Shown: positions 29,722 to 38,823, counted from the stretch's first letter. The stretch is 64,000 bases of DNA from Salipiger sp. H15 (GCF_040409955.1 NZ_CP123384.1:1532001-1596000); one strand, 5' to 3'. The notes: generated by a model not told the origin, from the letters alone. Made by a program: numbers and translations.

Positions 29722-29745
29722 CAAAAATACGGGCGCGCGGCCCGT
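29722..29745 (-). promoter_or_regulatory. Terminator-like hairpin in rimP-nusA leader (candidate attenuator)
   Basis: On the minus strand ACGGGC, a 5-nt loop and GCCCGT are followed at once by ATTTTTGTTT, just 21-44 nt before the rimP start codon. It has the form of an intrinsic terminator placed in the 5' leader of an operon that encodes NusA. Confidence 0.55.
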
Positions 29746-29800
29746 CGATGTTTCCCGGTGGAGCTTCGGTGCCAGGACCGACGCGCCGCTGTTGAAGGGG

Positions 29801-29829
29801 CATATACGTGTCTGCGGCGGTTTTCGCAA
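29801..29829 (-). promoter_or_regulatory. Sigma-70 promoter of rimP-nusA-ylxR-infB
   Basis: The minus strand shows TTGCGA (29824-29829), a 17-bp spacer and TATATG (29801-29806). Transcription would begin about 93 bp before rimP, leaving room for the leader hairpin. Confidence 0.6.
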
Positions 29830-29977
29830 GGGTGATTCAGGAAAGCGCCGCCGCGACAGGGGCCGCGCCGCCCCGGCTTCCCGGCTGAAGGCCGCCGGTG
29901 CGTGCTCCCCCCGCCGCCCAACCTGCCGCAGAGTCACGCAAACCTCTTTCCATGGGCCGCCTCTTGCCGCTTCACTG

Positions 29978-30011
29978 CGGCGCGGGAACCCGGGACCGTC
30001 CCGCGCCGTTT
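29978..30011. other. Hairpin upstream of the metallopeptidase gene
   Basis: CGGCGCGGGA (29978-29987) and TCCCGCGCCG (29999-30008) form a 10-bp stem with an 11-nt loop, followed by TTT. It is in the otherwise featureless 29830-30043 gap and could be an RNA leader structure or a weak terminator of upstream plus-strand reading. Confidence 0.4.
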
Positions 30012-30043
30012 CCGCCCCGAACTCCCGCGCCCGAGGATCCCCG

Positions 30044-31000
30044 ATGCAAATCTTCCGCTGCCCCGCCTGTTCGAGCCCGGTCTACTTCCACAACCTCGCC
30101 TGCGGCTGCGGGCAGGAGGTCAGCTTCGATCCCGACGCGCAGACCATGGTCGCCGGGGCCGTGCATTGCGCCAACCGGGAGGATATCGCCTGCAACTGGA
30201 TCGCCGAGGCGGGCGGGCTCTGCCGCTCCTGCGCGATGACCGAGACCGTGCCCGACCTGCGCGCCGAGCAGAACCTGCCGCTCTGGGCGGAAAGCGAGCT
30301 CTCCAAGCGGCGGATGCTTGCCGAGCTGGCGCGCTGGGGCTGGTTCACGCCCACCGACCCGGGCGCGCGGCCGGTCTTCCGCATGCTCTCGGAAGAGACG
30401 CTGCACGGCGAGGCGGACGTGGTCATGGGGCACGCGGACGGGATCATCACGATCAACGTCTCGGAGGCGAGCGGCGCGGTGCTGGCCGAGCGGCAGGAGC
30501 AGTTCGACGAGCTCTACCGCACGATGCTGGGCCACATGCGGCACGAGATGGCGCATTTCCTCTTCCTGCGACTCGCCGAGAACCCGGCGTTTCCGGAGGA
30601 GTTCCGGGCGCTCTTCGGCGACGAGCGCGCGGATTACGGCGCGGCGCTGCAGCGGCACTACGAGGCCCCGCAGGAGCCGGGAGAGCAGTACATCACCACC
30701 TATGCCACCGCCCATCCGCACGAGGACTGGGCCGAGACCCTCGCGCACCTGCAGCATCTCGTCTCGCTCCTCGACAGCGGCGTCGCGAGCGGCTTGCGGC
30801 TGCCCGGGATGCCGGGCGAGGGCTACGATCCCTACCGCGAGGCGGACACCGAGGCGCTGATCACCCGTGCCGTGGACCTCTCGATCGCGGTGAACCACGT
30901 CAACCGGGCGCTCGACCTGCCCGACCTCTACCCCTTCGTGCTGACGCAGCCGGTGCGCGGGAAGATGGCCCTCGCGCACCGCTGGCTTAAGCGAATTTGA
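30044..31000 (+). CDS. Putative zinc-binding metallopeptidase with N-terminal zinc ribbon
   Basis: This 318-residue protein begins MQIFRCPACSSPVYFHNLACGCG, a zinc-ribbon-like CxxC...CxC cluster, with more cysteines at VHCANREDIACNW and GLCRSCAM. In the middle GHMRHEMAHFLFLRL carries an HExxH zinc-protease motif, followed by the acidic FGDERADYGAAL, which may give the third ligand. This arrangement matches a family of putative zinc-binding peptidases (Peptidase_Mx type, from memory). It is probably cytosolic, since no signal peptide is seen. Its substrate is unknown. The longer open frame upstream lacks coding character. It is convergent with the FUSC gene, 6 bp apart. Confidence 0.8.
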   Translation: MQIFRCPACSSPVYFHNLACGCGQEVSFDPDAQTMVAGAVHCANREDIACNWIAEAGGLCRSCAMTETVPDLRAEQNLPLWAESELSKRRMLAELARWGWFTPTDPGARPVFRMLSEETLHGEADVVMGHADGIITINVSEASGAVLAERQEQFDELYRTMLGHMRHEMAHFLFLRLAENPAFPEEFRALFGDERADYGAALQRHYEAPQEPGEQYITTYATAHPHEDWAETLAHLQHLVSLLDSGVASGLRLPGMPGEGYDPYREADTEALITRAVDLSIAVNHVNRALDLPDLYPFVLTQPVRGKMALAHRWLKRI

Positions 31001-31006
31001 AGCCTC

Positions 31007-32863
31007 TCAGCCCGCCAGCACCGCGGCGCTGCGCGCGGCGTGGCGGAATATCTCGGCGTCTGGCCCGGTGGCGCGGCGGGCGAGGCGGCTGAAGGCGCCC
31101 TCGGCCCGCGCCGGCGTCTCGGGGATGCGTGCGAGCCGGGCCAGCGCCGCCTTCAGCGCGCGGCGCTCGGCGGGCGGGGTGCCGGGGGCGGCAAGGATTT
31201 CGTGCGCCCGCATCGCCGCGTGGCCGAGGTCGAGCAGCGCCAGCCCGCTGTCGAGCGCGTCGCGCTGCGCCCGGGCCGAGCGCTCGGTCAGCCGGAAAAG
31301 CCGCAGCATCCGGTGATAGAGCCGGGCGCGCCAGACCGTGCGGTGCCGCAGCGCGCCCGCATCCGCGGCAAGCGCCGCGACGTCGTGCAACATCATCCGC
31401 GCCAGCGTCGCCTGCTTGCGGCGCAGGGTCGGCGGGTAGACCGTACGGTAGGCGACCAGTGCCGCCAGCGGGGCGGCCACCACCGCCAGCGCCATCAGCA
31501 CCGAGGTGGCGAAGCTGCCGGTCAGCGGCAGGGCGGGGTGCAGCAGGAGCAGCATCACCATGTTGTAGTCGAAGGCGACCTTCATGCCGCGGTTGTGCCC
31601 GGCCAGCAGCGCGCCCGCGAAGACGAAGGGCAGCATCATCGCCACCAGCTGCCAGTCCGCCGCGGCCTGCGGCCAGAGCATCCAGCGGATCGCCAGCGCC
31701 GTCGCCGCGCCGAGGAACTGGCCGAGGAAGACGAAGGGCAGCATCCCGATCGGGTTCTCGAAGGTGGTGAAGACCGAGATCATGATCGACATGCCGAGCA
31801 GCAGGAAGGCGCCCGCCGCAACCCCGGTGATCTGCCAGAGCGCGCCGAAGAGCAGCAGCGCGCCGGTGGCCCGGATCGCGGCTTCGCGCGCGCCGATCCA
31901 GTCGCGGTGCAGCACCACCGGAAGCGCATCGCCAGTGGTCGGGGCCGGGCGGTTCTCGGGGGCGCGCCACCGGGCGAGGGCCGCGGCAAGCGGCTGCAGC
32001 GCATCCGACTGGCCGGGCAGCGACGCCGCGCGGCTGAGCGCCGCCTCGGCGGTGGCGCTGTCGCCCGCGCGCAGGGCAACCGAGGCCTCGGTCAGCGCAA
32101 GCCGGGCGGCGCCCGACGGGCCCGCCTCGTCGTGGGCGCGGCGCCAGAGCAGGGCGGACAGCGCGGTCGAGAGCAGGGCGCGGCTGGCGCGGGTCTCGCG
32201 GTGCGAACGGATAGAGCCGGCGGCATGCGGATCGAGCGCCTCCTCGACGCCGGCCATCGCCGAGACCAGCCGCTGCGCCGCCTCGGCATCGGGCGCGGAC
32301 GCGGCAAGCTGGTCGCAAAGATCGGCGAGGACGCCGCGGATCCGGGCGCGCAGCGCGGTGCCGTCGGCGACCGGGGCCGACAGCCAGCCGACCAGCAGCG
32401 CGGCGAGCACGCCCACGAGCACCGTCGCCATCCGGTCGGCGCCGAGCGCAAGCACGTTCTCGGGGTGGCCGACATCCAGCAGGGCGATCATCGCGGCGGT
32501 GTAGCCGGCCAACACCGTCCCGTAGGCGACGAAGCCGCGCAGCAGGTTGGCAAGGCCGGTGCAGAGACCGACCCAGAGCGCCAGCCCGATCACCAGCAGG
32601 GCAGGGTGCAGCTGCATGGCGAGGATCAGCCCGACCCCGGCAAGGGTGCCGATCACCGTCCCGGCGAATCGGAAGAGGCCTTTCTCGAGCAGTTGGCCGC
32701 GGACCGGCTGCGAGGCGGCCCAGACGGTCATCCCGGCCCATTGCGGATGTTCCAGCCCCAGCAGCCACGCGACGATCAGCGCAAGGCTGGCCGCCGCCGC
32801 GGTGCGCAGGGCGAAGGCCAGCCTTGGGCGGTCGAAGCCGAGTGCCCCGAGCGCCGCGGTCAT
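31007..32863 (-). CDS. FUSC-family membrane protein (aromatic acid/fusaric acid exporter type)
   Basis: This 618-residue protein has two clusters of hydrophobic spans separated by a soluble stretch: residues about 15-170 (LAFALRTAAAASLALIVAWLLG, AGTVIGTLAGVGLILAM, LALWVGLCTGLANLL) and about 345-490 (ATGALLLFGALWQITGVAAG and on). That duplicated layout is typical of FUSC/AaeB-type exporters of toxic aromatic acids. Its ATG overlaps the stop of the marR-type gene by 4 bp (ATGA), so it is translationally coupled and presumably controlled by that regulator. Substrate unknown. Confidence 0.85.
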   Translation of the reverse strand: MTAALGALGFDRPRLAFALRTAAAASLALIVAWLLGLEHPQWAGMTVWAASQPVRGQLLEKGLFRFAGTVIGTLAGVGLILAMQLHPALLVIGLALWVGLCTGLANLLRGFVAYGTVLAGYTAAMIALLDVGHPENVLALGADRMATVLVGVLAALLVGWLSAPVADGTALRARIRGVLADLCDQLAASAPDAEAAQRLVSAMAGVEEALDPHAAGSIRSHRETRASRALLSTALSALLWRRAHDEAGPSGAARLALTEASVALRAGDSATAEAALSRAASLPGQSDALQPLAAALARWRAPENRPAPTTGDALPVVLHRDWIGAREAAIRATGALLLFGALWQITGVAAGAFLLLGMSIMISVFTTFENPIGMLPFVFLGQFLGAATALAIRWMLWPQAAADWQLVAMMLPFVFAGALLAGHNRGMKVAFDYNMVMLLLLHPALPLTGSFATSVLMALAVVAAPLAALVAYRTVYPPTLRRKQATLARMMLHDVAALAADAGALRHRTVWRARLYHRMLRLFRLTERSARAQRDALDSGLALLDLGHAAMRAHEILAAPGTPPAERRALKAALARLARIPETPARAEGAFSRLARRATGPDAEIFRHAARSAAVLAG

Positions 32864-33324
32864 GCCTCCACCCCCTCGTCCGCGAGCATGGCGTCGGCCC
32901 GGGCCGAGATCTTCGCGAACCGCTCGAGCAGGACGGGCAGGTCCTCGTCGCCGATGTCCGCGAGCAGCTCGCGTTCGGCCTTCAGCAGCATGGCGCGGAT
33001 GCGGTCCACCTCGGCCTGTCCGGCGACGGTCAGGTGAATGCGCCGGGCGCGCCGGTCCAAGGGATCGACGCGGCGCTCGATGAGGCCACGCTCGGACAGC
33101 AGGTCCAGCAGGCGCACCAGTGTCGAGGTGTCGAGCGAGATGCGCGCGGCAAGGTCGCGCTGGCTGATCCCGTCGCCGCCCTCGGCAAGATGGATGAGGG
33201 GCCGCCACGTCGCATCGGTCAGCCCGGCCGCGGCAAGGCGTTTGTCGACCACGCGGTGCCAGGCCCGGGCGAGCGTGACGAAGGCGAAGCCGAAGCGGTC
33301 TCTGGGGAGGGAATCCTGAGTCAT
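32860..33324 (-). CDS. MarR-family transcriptional regulator
   Basis: This 154-residue protein starts MTQDSLPRDRFGFAFVTLAR. It has the MarR winged helix: ISQRDLAARISLDTSTLVRLLDLLSERGLIERRVDPLDRRARRIHLT. MarR proteins repress exporter genes and are released by phenolic ligands. It is the first gene of an operon with the FUSC exporter. The promoter and an inverted repeat abut the ATG, so it is probably autoregulated. The frame is open further upstream, but the MTQ start fits family length. Confidence 0.92.
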   Translation of the reverse strand: MTQDSLPRDRFGFAFVTLARAWHRVVDKRLAAAGLTDATWRPLIHLAEGGDGISQRDLAARISLDTSTLVRLLDLLSERGLIERRVDPLDRRARRIHLTVAGQAEVDRIRAMLLKAERELLADIGDEDLPVLLERFAKISARADAMLADEGVEA

Positions 33325-33328
33325 GCGG

Positions 33329-33360
33329 TTGCATGTATGTGTCAATGATTGGCAATGCAA
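33329..33360 (-). promoter_or_regulatory. Promoter and inverted-repeat operator of marR-FUSC operon
   Basis: The minus strand reads TTGCAT, a 17-bp spacer, then TACATG, placing the expected start of transcription at about 33325, next to the ATG at 33324. The same interval has the inverted repeat TTGCAT (33329-33334) / ATGCAA (33355-33360), a plausible MarR site. A leaderless message is implied. Confidence 0.5.
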
Positions 33361-33513
33361 ACTAATTAATGCACGCGCACCGCGCGAAGTTGCCGCATGG
33401 GCATCCGGCCGCGCCGGCGGGGCGCCGCGCTCGCCGCCCCGTGAACGGGGCGCGGATTGCGCCGGGGGGCGGTGCGGTCTAATCTCGACGTCAACCAATC
33501 AACAGGAGGCGGC

Positions 33514-35235
33514 ATGTCGGGCAAGGCAATCGGGACACTTCGCGGCACGGTTCTTGCGCTCGCGCTGATGGCGGCAGGAGCGGTTTCGGCCGAGAGCCTC
33601 TCGGGCGACTATCTTGCCGCGCGGCAGGCCAGCTTCAGCGGCGACTTCAAGGCGGCGGCCCGCTACTACGGCGAGGCGGTCAAGCACGACCCCGAGAACG
33701 CCGACCTGCTCGAGCGCGCGGCCCTTGCGAACATCGGCCTTGGCGACTTCATCCGCGCCGAGGGGCTGGCCGAGCGCCTGACCGCGCTTGGCCACACCAG
33801 CCAGATCGGCCAGCTGGCCGAGGTCGCGGTGCTCGCGCATGAAGAGAACTATGCCGAGCTCCTGGCGCGGGTCGAGGCGGACCAGTCCGCCGGGCCGCTC
33901 GCCGACGGGCTGCTCAAGGCCTGGGCCGAGCTTGGCCGCGGCGACGTGAGCGCCGCGCTCGCCTCCTTCGACGAGGTGGCCAAGGAGCGCGGGCTGGCCG
34001 GCTTTGCCGCCTATCACAAGGCCATGGCCCTCGCCTCCGTCGGGGACTTCGAGGGGGCCGAGGCGATCTTCGCCGAGCCCGGCGCCGGGGCCATGCAGAT
34101 GACCCGCCGGGCGGTGCTGGCGCGCATCGAGATCCTGTCGCAGATCGACCGCCACGCCGACGCCATCACCTTGATCGACGAGGCCTTCGGCCAGCAGCTC
34201 GACCCGGGCATGGCCGAGCTGCGCGGCAAGCTAGAGGCCGGCGAGACGCTGCCGTTCGACATCATCACCTCGGCCCGCGACGGCATCGCCGAGGTGTTCT
34301 TCACCATCGCCAGCGCGCTCGCCAGCGAATCCGCCGAGGATTATACGCTGCTGCACGTGCGCGTGGCCGAGTTCCTGCGCCCCGACCACGTGGGCGCCCT
34401 GCTGATGGCCGGTGAACTGCTCGAGAAGATGGGCCAGTACGAGCTGGCCGCCGCCACCTATCGCCGCGTGCCGCGCGAGGATGCGGCCTTCCACGTGGCC
34501 GAGCTGGGCCGCTCCGACGCGCTGCGCGCCGAGGGCAAGATGGATGCGGCGGTCGAGGTGCTCGAGCAGCTGGCCGACACCCATGGCAACCTGCCCGCGG
34601 TGCAGTCGGCGCTCGGCGACCTGATGCGCCAGCTCGAGCGCTACCCCGAGGCGATCGAGGCCTATGACCGGGCGCTCGCGACCTTTGCCGAGCCCGATCC
34701 GGCGCAATGGTTCCTCTATTACGCCCGGGGCATCTGCAAGGAGCGCAACGGCGACTGGGAGGCGGCCGAGAAGGACTTCCGCGCCGCGCTCGACTTCGTG
34801 CCGAACCAGCCGCAGGTGCTGAACTACCTCGGCTATTCCATGGTCGAGCACCACGTGAACCTCGACGAGGCGCTCGAGATGATCGAGCGCGCGGTCAAGG
34901 CAGAACCGCAGAGCGGCTACATCGTCGACAGCCTCGGCTGGGCGCTCTACCGGCTGGGCCGCTACGACGAGGCGGTCGGCCACATGGAACGCGCCGCCGA
35001 GCTGATGGCGGTGGACCCGGTGGTCAACGATCACCTCGGCGACGTCTACTGGGCCGTGGGTCGCAAGACCGAGGCGCGGTTCCAGTGGCAGCGCGCGCTG
35101 TCCTTCGTCGGCTGGGAGGATGCCTCGGACGATGTCGAGCCCGAGCGCATCCGCCGCAAGCTGGCGGTGGGGCTGGATGCGGTGCTGGCCGAGGAAGGCC
35201 GGCCGCCGCTGAAGGTCGCGCATGACGTGGACTGA
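33514..35235 (+). CDS. Secreted tetratricopeptide-repeat protein
   Basis: This 573-residue protein has an N-terminal signal peptide ([20 protein letters not shown] then AGAVSAE) and AGGAGG 6 nt before the ATG. TPR units are clear at the N-terminus ([21 protein letters not shown]) and again over residues about 370-540 ([68 protein letters not shown]). These form a helical scaffold for protein contacts, probably in the periplasm. It overlaps ispE by 14 bp, so both are co-transcribed; a functional link to isoprenoid synthesis is not implied. The partner is unknown. Confidence 0.85.
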   Translation: MSGKAIGTLRGTVLALALMAAGAVSAESLSGDYLAARQASFSGDFKAAARYYGEAVKHDPENADLLERAALANIGLGDFIRAEGLAERLTALGHTSQIGQLAEVAVLAHEENYAELLARVEADQSAGPLADGLLKAWAELGRGDVSAALASFDEVAKERGLAGFAAYHKAMALASVGDFEGAEAIFAEPGAGAMQMTRRAVLARIEILSQIDRHADAITLIDEAFGQQLDPGMAELRGKLEAGETLPFDIITSARDGIAEVFFTIASALASESAEDYTLLHVRVAEFLRPDHVGALLMAGELLEKMGQYELAAATYRRVPREDAAFHVAELGRSDALRAEGKMDAAVEVLEQLADTHGNLPAVQSALGDLMRQLERYPEAIEAYDRALATFAEPDPAQWFLYYARGICKERNGDWEAAEKDFRAALDFVPNQPQVLNYLGYSMVEHHVNLDEALEMIERAVKAEPQSGYIVDSLGWALYRLGRYDEAVGHMERAAELMAVDPVVNDHLGDVYWAVGRKTEARFQWQRALSFVGWEDASDDVEPERIRRKLAVGLDAVLAEEGRPPLKVAHDVD

Positions 35236-36106
35236 CGTCTTCGCCCCGGCGAAGATCAACCTGACCCTGCACATCACCGGCCAGCGCGACGACGGGTATC
35301 ACCTGCTCGACTCGCTGGTCGTCTTCGCTCCGGTGGGCGACGCGCTGCGCGTCGCGCCCGCCGAGGCGCTGAGCCTGCGCGTCGAGGGGCCGGAGGCCGC
35401 GGGCATTCCCGCGGATGGCGACAACCTCGCGCTGCGCGCCGCCGCCATGGTGGGCGGGGGGCAGGGGGCGGCGATCGTCCTCGAAAAGGTGCTGCCCGTC
35501 GCCTCGGGCATCGGCGGTGGCTCGGCGGATGCCGCGGCCGCGGCGCGGGCGATGCTGGCCGAGGCGGATATGCTGGACGCGGCGGGGCTCGCGCGGGCGG
35601 AAGCCGCGCTGCTGCCGCTCGGGGCCGACGTGCCCATGTGCCTCGCGTCCCGCCCGGTTCGCGTGCGCGGCATCGGCGAGGCTCTGGAGCCGGTCGCGCT
35701 GCCGCCGCTGCCGGCCGTGCTGGTCAACCCGCGGGTGCCGGTCTCGACGCCGCAGATCTTCCGCAGCCTGATCTCGCGCCGGAACCCTCCGATGCCCGAG
35801 ACCCTGCCGGAGTTCTCCGGTCCCGGGGCGCTGATCGCCTGGCTGCGGGACATGCGCAACGACATGGAACCCGCGGCACGGGCGCTGGAGCCGGTGATCG
35901 GCACGGTGCTGGAGGAGCTTGCGGCGCTGCCCGGCTGCGGCCTTGCGCGCATGTCGGGATCGGGCGCGACCTGCTTCGGGCTCTTCGCAACCATGGGTGA
36001 GGCGGGCGCGGCGGCAGAGGTTCTGCGCACAGCGCGCCCGGACTGGTGGATCGCCGAGGGTCTGCTGGGGGATCAGCAGGCGCGGGCGATGCCGCGCCGG
36101 GGCTGA
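35222..36106 (+). CDS. ispE: 4-diphosphocytidyl-2-C-methyl-D-erythritol kinase
   Basis: This 294-residue GHMP kinase begins [20 protein letters not shown], with the family's N-terminal AKINLxL motif, and has the ATP-binding loop [16 protein letters not shown] at about residues 92-107. [14 protein letters not shown] is the third GHMP motif. It phosphorylates CDP-methylerythritol in the non-mevalonate isoprenoid pathway. Its start lies inside the 3' end of the TPR gene. A prenyl diphosphate synthase gene is convergent 20 bp downstream, so two isoprenoid genes are adjacent. Confidence 0.95.
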   Translation: MTWTDVFAPAKINLTLHITGQRDDGYHLLDSLVVFAPVGDALRVAPAEALSLRVEGPEAAGIPADGDNLALRAAAMVGGGQGAAIVLEKVLPVASGIGGGSADAAAAARAMLAEADMLDAAGLARAEAALLPLGADVPMCLASRPVRVRGIGEALEPVALPPLPAVLVNPRVPVSTPQIFRSLISRRNPPMPETLPEFSGPGALIAWLRDMRNDMEPAARALEPVIGTVLEELAALPGCGLARMSGSGATCFGLFATMGEAGAAAEVLRTARPDWWIAEGLLGDQQARAMPRRG

Positions 36107-36125
36107 AGGAGCGGGTGGCGCGGGC

Positions 36126-37127
36126 TCAGTAGAGCCGCGACACCACGAAATCGGCGAGCTCGATCATCACGTCGCGCAGCTCGGACTGGGGCAGGCGCGC
36201 CATCGCGGCCTTCGCCTTTTCCGACCAGCCGAGCGCATCTTCGCGCGTAGCCTCGAGCGCGCCGTGCTTGTTCAGCAGTGCCAGCGCGTGTTCGAGATCG
36301 CCCTCTTCCTGCTTGCCCTTCTCGATCGTGCGCTGCCAGAAGGCGCGCTCTTCCGCATCCGCCGCCGCCACGGCCTTGATCACCGGCAGCGTGAGCTTGC
36401 GCTCGCGGAAGTCGTCGCCGACGTTCTTGCCGGTGGCCGAGCTGTCGCCCATGTAGTCGAGGAGGTCGTCGGCGATCTGGAAGGCGATGCCGAGCGCGTC
36501 GCCGTAGTCGAAGAGCGCCTGCACCTGCTCGGGGTCCGCCCCGGCGATGACGCCGCCCACCTCGGTCGCCGCCGAGAACAGCGCCGCGGTCTTGCCCCGA
36601 ACCACCTGCAGGTAGATGTCCTCGGTCGTGCGCAGGTCCTGCGCCGCGGTCAGCTGCAGCACCTCGCCCTCGGCGATGGTGGCCGAGGCGTTCGACAGGA
36701 TCTCGAGCACGCGCAGGTTGCCGGTCTCGGTCATCAGCTGGAAGCTGCGGGCAAAGAGGTAGTCGCCGACAAGCACCGAGGACTTGTTGTCCCAGAGCAG
36801 GTTGGCGGTGGGACGGCCGCGCCGCTGCGCGCTTTCGTCCACCACGTCGTCGTGCAGCAGCGTCGCGGTGTGGATGAACTCAACCGTCGCGGCGAGGTGC
36901 ACGTGGTAGGGGCCGTCGTAGTCGCAGATATTGGCCGCGGCGAGGGTCAGCATCGGGCGCAGGCGCTTGCCGCCCGCCTCGACCAGATGCGCGGTGACCT
37001 CGGGGATGCGCGGCGCGTGTCTCGAGGCCATCCGCTCGCGGATCAGCGCGTTTACCGCCCCCATCTCGTCGGCCAGCATCGTCGCAAGGCGATCGTGCGG
37101 TTTCGCTTTTGCCGTATCCAAGCCCAT
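36126..37127 (-). CDS. ispB: Octaprenyl-type polyprenyl diphosphate synthase
   Basis: This 333-residue trans-prenyltransferase has both aspartate-rich motifs: HDDVVDESAQRRG (about residues 92-104) and FQIADDLLDYMGD (about 216-228). The GGKRLRPML segment near residue 53 is also standard. It makes the long side chain of ubiquinone; chain length cannot be read with certainty. The ATG at 37127 gives MGLDTAKAKPHDRLA, as in homologues; the longer frame upstream is the reverse of the next genes. It is convergent with ispE and divergent from the DUF2007 gene. Confidence 0.93.
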   Translation of the reverse strand: MGLDTAKAKPHDRLATMLADEMGAVNALIRERMASRHAPRIPEVTAHLVEAGGKRLRPMLTLAAANICDYDGPYHVHLAATVEFIHTATLLHDDVVDESAQRRGRPTANLLWDNKSSVLVGDYLFARSFQLMTETGNLRVLEILSNASATIAEGEVLQLTAAQDLRTTEDIYLQVVRGKTAALFSAATEVGGVIAGADPEQVQALFDYGDALGIAFQIADDLLDYMGDSSATGKNVGDDFRERKLTLPVIKAVAAADAEERAFWQRTIEKGKQEEGDLEHALALLNKHGALEATREDALGWSEKAKAAMARLPQSELRDVMIELADFVVSRLY

Positions 37128-37181
37128 CAGACCCCCGTCACAGGCTCGACAAGGCCGGGGCCCTGTCCTTAAATCCCCAGT

Positions 37182-37403
37182 ATGGAAGAACTTCTGCGCA
37201 CGACCGACATCACGCTGATCCCGCTGGCGAAGACCCTCCTTGATGGGCAGGGTATAGACAGCTTTGAGTTGGACGTAAATATGAGCGTCCTCGAGGGATC
37301 CCTGGGTATACTTCCGCGCCGCCTGATGGTGCGGAGCGGTGATCTGCAGGCCGCGCAGCGGGTGCTGCGCGACTTCGGCATCCGTTTCGAGTCCGGGGCA
37401 TGA
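37182..37403 (+). CDS. DUF2007-family small protein
   Basis: This 73-residue protein (MEELLRTTDITLIPLAKTLL ... LMVRSGDLQAAQRVLRDF) resembles the DUF2007 family, small alpha/beta proteins labelled as putative signal transducers. It has no signal peptide. The stop overlaps the next start (ATGA), so it is coupled to the methyltransferase-like gene. The specific role is unknown. Confidence 0.8.
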   Translation: MEELLRTTDITLIPLAKTLLDGQGIDSFELDVNMSVLEGSLGILPRRLMVRSGDLQAAQRVLRDFGIRFESGA

Positions 37404-38179
37404 GGCACGACCCCTTCCCCGAAGAGGCGCTGCGGCGCGACGATTTCCTTGGCGGTATGGCGCGAATATGGCAGCCAAGACAGGGGCTTGGCTATCGCGC
37501 CGGGGTCGATCCCGTGCTGCTGGCGGCAAGCGTCGAGGCGCGGCCGGGGCAGGAGGTGCTGGAGCTTGGCTGCGGTGCCGCCCCGGCGCTGGTGTGCCTC
37601 GGGGTGAGGGTCGCGGGCCTGCGGCTTGCCGGGGTCGAGATCCAGCCGGCCTATGCCGCGCTCGCGCGGCGTAACATTGCCGAGAACGGCCTGCAGGGCG
37701 AGATCCTCGAGGCGGACCTTTCGGCGCCGCCGACGGAGCTGAAGGCGCGCAGCTTCGATCACGTTCTCGCCAACCCGCCCTATTTCGAGGAAGGCAAGCG
37801 CAGCGCCGCGCCCGATGCCGGGGTCGAGCTGGCGCTGGCCGGGGCGCTGCCGCTCGCGGACTGGGTGGCGCTGGCGGCAAAGCGGCTGAAGCCCCGCGGC
37901 ACCGCGACCTTCGTCCAACGGGTCGAGCGCCTGCCCGAGCTTCTGGCCGCTCTCGGCACGCATCTGGGCTCTGTCGAGGTGCTGCCGCTGGCCCCGCGCG
38001 AGGGCCGCGCGCCCCGGCTGATTCTCGCCCGTGGACGCAAGGGCGGCAGGGCGGCTTTCCGCCTCTGTGCCCCGCTCGTGCTTCACGCCCGCGCGTCCCA
38101 CCTTGAAGACGGCGAGGATTATACAAATGTCGTCAAAGCAGCCTTGCGTGACGGAAAACCGATCACCTTTGACGGGTGA
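37400..38179 (+). CDS. TrmN6-like tRNA adenine-N6 methyltransferase
   Basis: This 259-residue class I SAM-dependent methyltransferase has motif I VLELGCGAAPALVCLG (about residues 54-69), a VEIQ motif II and the catalytic NPPY at about residue 125 (VLANPPYFEEGKR), which marks N6-adenine methylation. Overall layout fits tRNA1(Val) A37 N6-methyltransferases. It overlaps the DUF2007 gene by 4 bp. The exact target is inferred from family resemblance. Confidence 0.82.
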   Translation: MRHDPFPEEALRRDDFLGGMARIWQPRQGLGYRAGVDPVLLAASVEARPGQEVLELGCGAAPALVCLGVRVAGLRLAGVEIQPAYAALARRNIAENGLQGEILEADLSAPPTELKARSFDHVLANPPYFEEGKRSAAPDAGVELALAGALPLADWVALAAKRLKPRGTATFVQRVERLPELLAALGTHLGSVEVLPLAPREGRAPRLILARGRKGGRAAFRLCAPLVLHARASHLEDGEDYTNVVKAALRDGKPITFDG

Positions 38180-38292
38180 GCGGAGTTCCGAGCATCGCCT
38201 TGAGCCTGCGTAAAGCAATGCTGCGGGTGCGGCGTGACAGAATGTAAAAGTTGTGCTGCACTGGACATGCCCAAAGCAAAAAGGAGGACATG

Positions 38293-38466
38293 ATGAGCTT
38301 AACTTCACACCTGCAGGAACTGAAGAAGAAGCACCAAAACCTCGCCATCACAGTGGAAGAAATGCAGCGCAGTCCGGGCGTGGACGACCTGCATGTCGCA
38401 GCGCTGAAGAAGCAGAAACTCCGTATCAAGGAAGAGATTAGCAGGCTCTCGGCCGAGGCCACCTGA
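38293..38466 (+). CDS. YdcH-family (DUF465) small protein
   Basis: This 57-residue, highly charged helical protein (MSLTSHLQELKKKHQNLAIT ... AALKKQKLRIKEEISRLS) matches the YdcH/DUF465 family of coiled-coil small proteins. AAGGAGG stands 5 nt before this ATG and only 2 nt before another ATG at 38290, hence the choice. An upstream start at 38251 lacks a ribosome site. Function not established. Confidence 0.85.
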   Translation: MSLTSHLQELKKKHQNLAITVEEMQRSPGVDDLHVAALKKQKLRIKEEISRLSAEAT

Positions 38467-38740
38467 CACGGTCCGGGCAGGTAGCCTTCCTCGCGAAGCG
38501 CCACCCACCCGCCTAGAGAGCTGACGGAAGCAACCCGATCCGACCGGCCGCCGCGCCGAAGGATCACAGAGGTTCCGGGCCCGGAGAATCGGGCCCGGGC
38601 GACAGGGCAAGGCGCCGACCGGCGCGACACCGCGGCAATTCAGAGCACGCCTTTCAACCCACATCCCTTTTCACCCTTGCAAGGATGGCGCGGGCCACAT
38701 GGTCCTCGCATTCGGAAGGTCGTGCACGTGGTGCCCTGTG
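38467..38740. other. Structured non-coding interval, possible small RNA
   Basis: No credible gene is seen here. On the plus strand 38479-38515 can fold as a long imperfect hairpin: GGGCAGGT and CTTC pair with GAAG and ACCCACCC around a CTCGC loop. CCGGGCCC/GGGCCCGG and GCGCC/GGCGC hairpins follow before about 38625. The density of structure exceeds what I see in other gaps in the window. No promoter or family motif was recognised. Confidence 0.3.
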
Positions 38741-38779
38741 AAAGAAAGCGCCCCCGGAGTTCAAGGCTCCGGGGGCGCT
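38741..38779 (-). terminator. Intrinsic terminator of the VOC dioxygenase gene
   Basis: AGCGCCCCCGGAG (38747-38759) and CTCCGGGGGCGCT (38767-38779) make a perfect 13-bp stem with a 7-nt loop; on the minus strand it is followed by TTCTTTC. Confidence 0.88.
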
Positions 38780-38823
38780 GCCCTGAGAGGGGAGTGGCAC
38801 CCCGGAAGAACCGGGGCGGAAGG

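Noticed and set aside
29792..30043. N-terminal extension of the metallopeptidase (84 more codons)
   Set aside because: The extension is Arg/Pro-rich without homology and would read through the hairpin; the MQIFRCPAC start fits the family.
38467..38740. 4.5S SRP RNA or RNase P RNA
   Set aside because: The SRP GGTCAGGTCCGGAAGGAAGC core and the RNase P GAGGAAAGTCCGGGC core are absent on either strand; only GGAAGCA-like partial matches were found.
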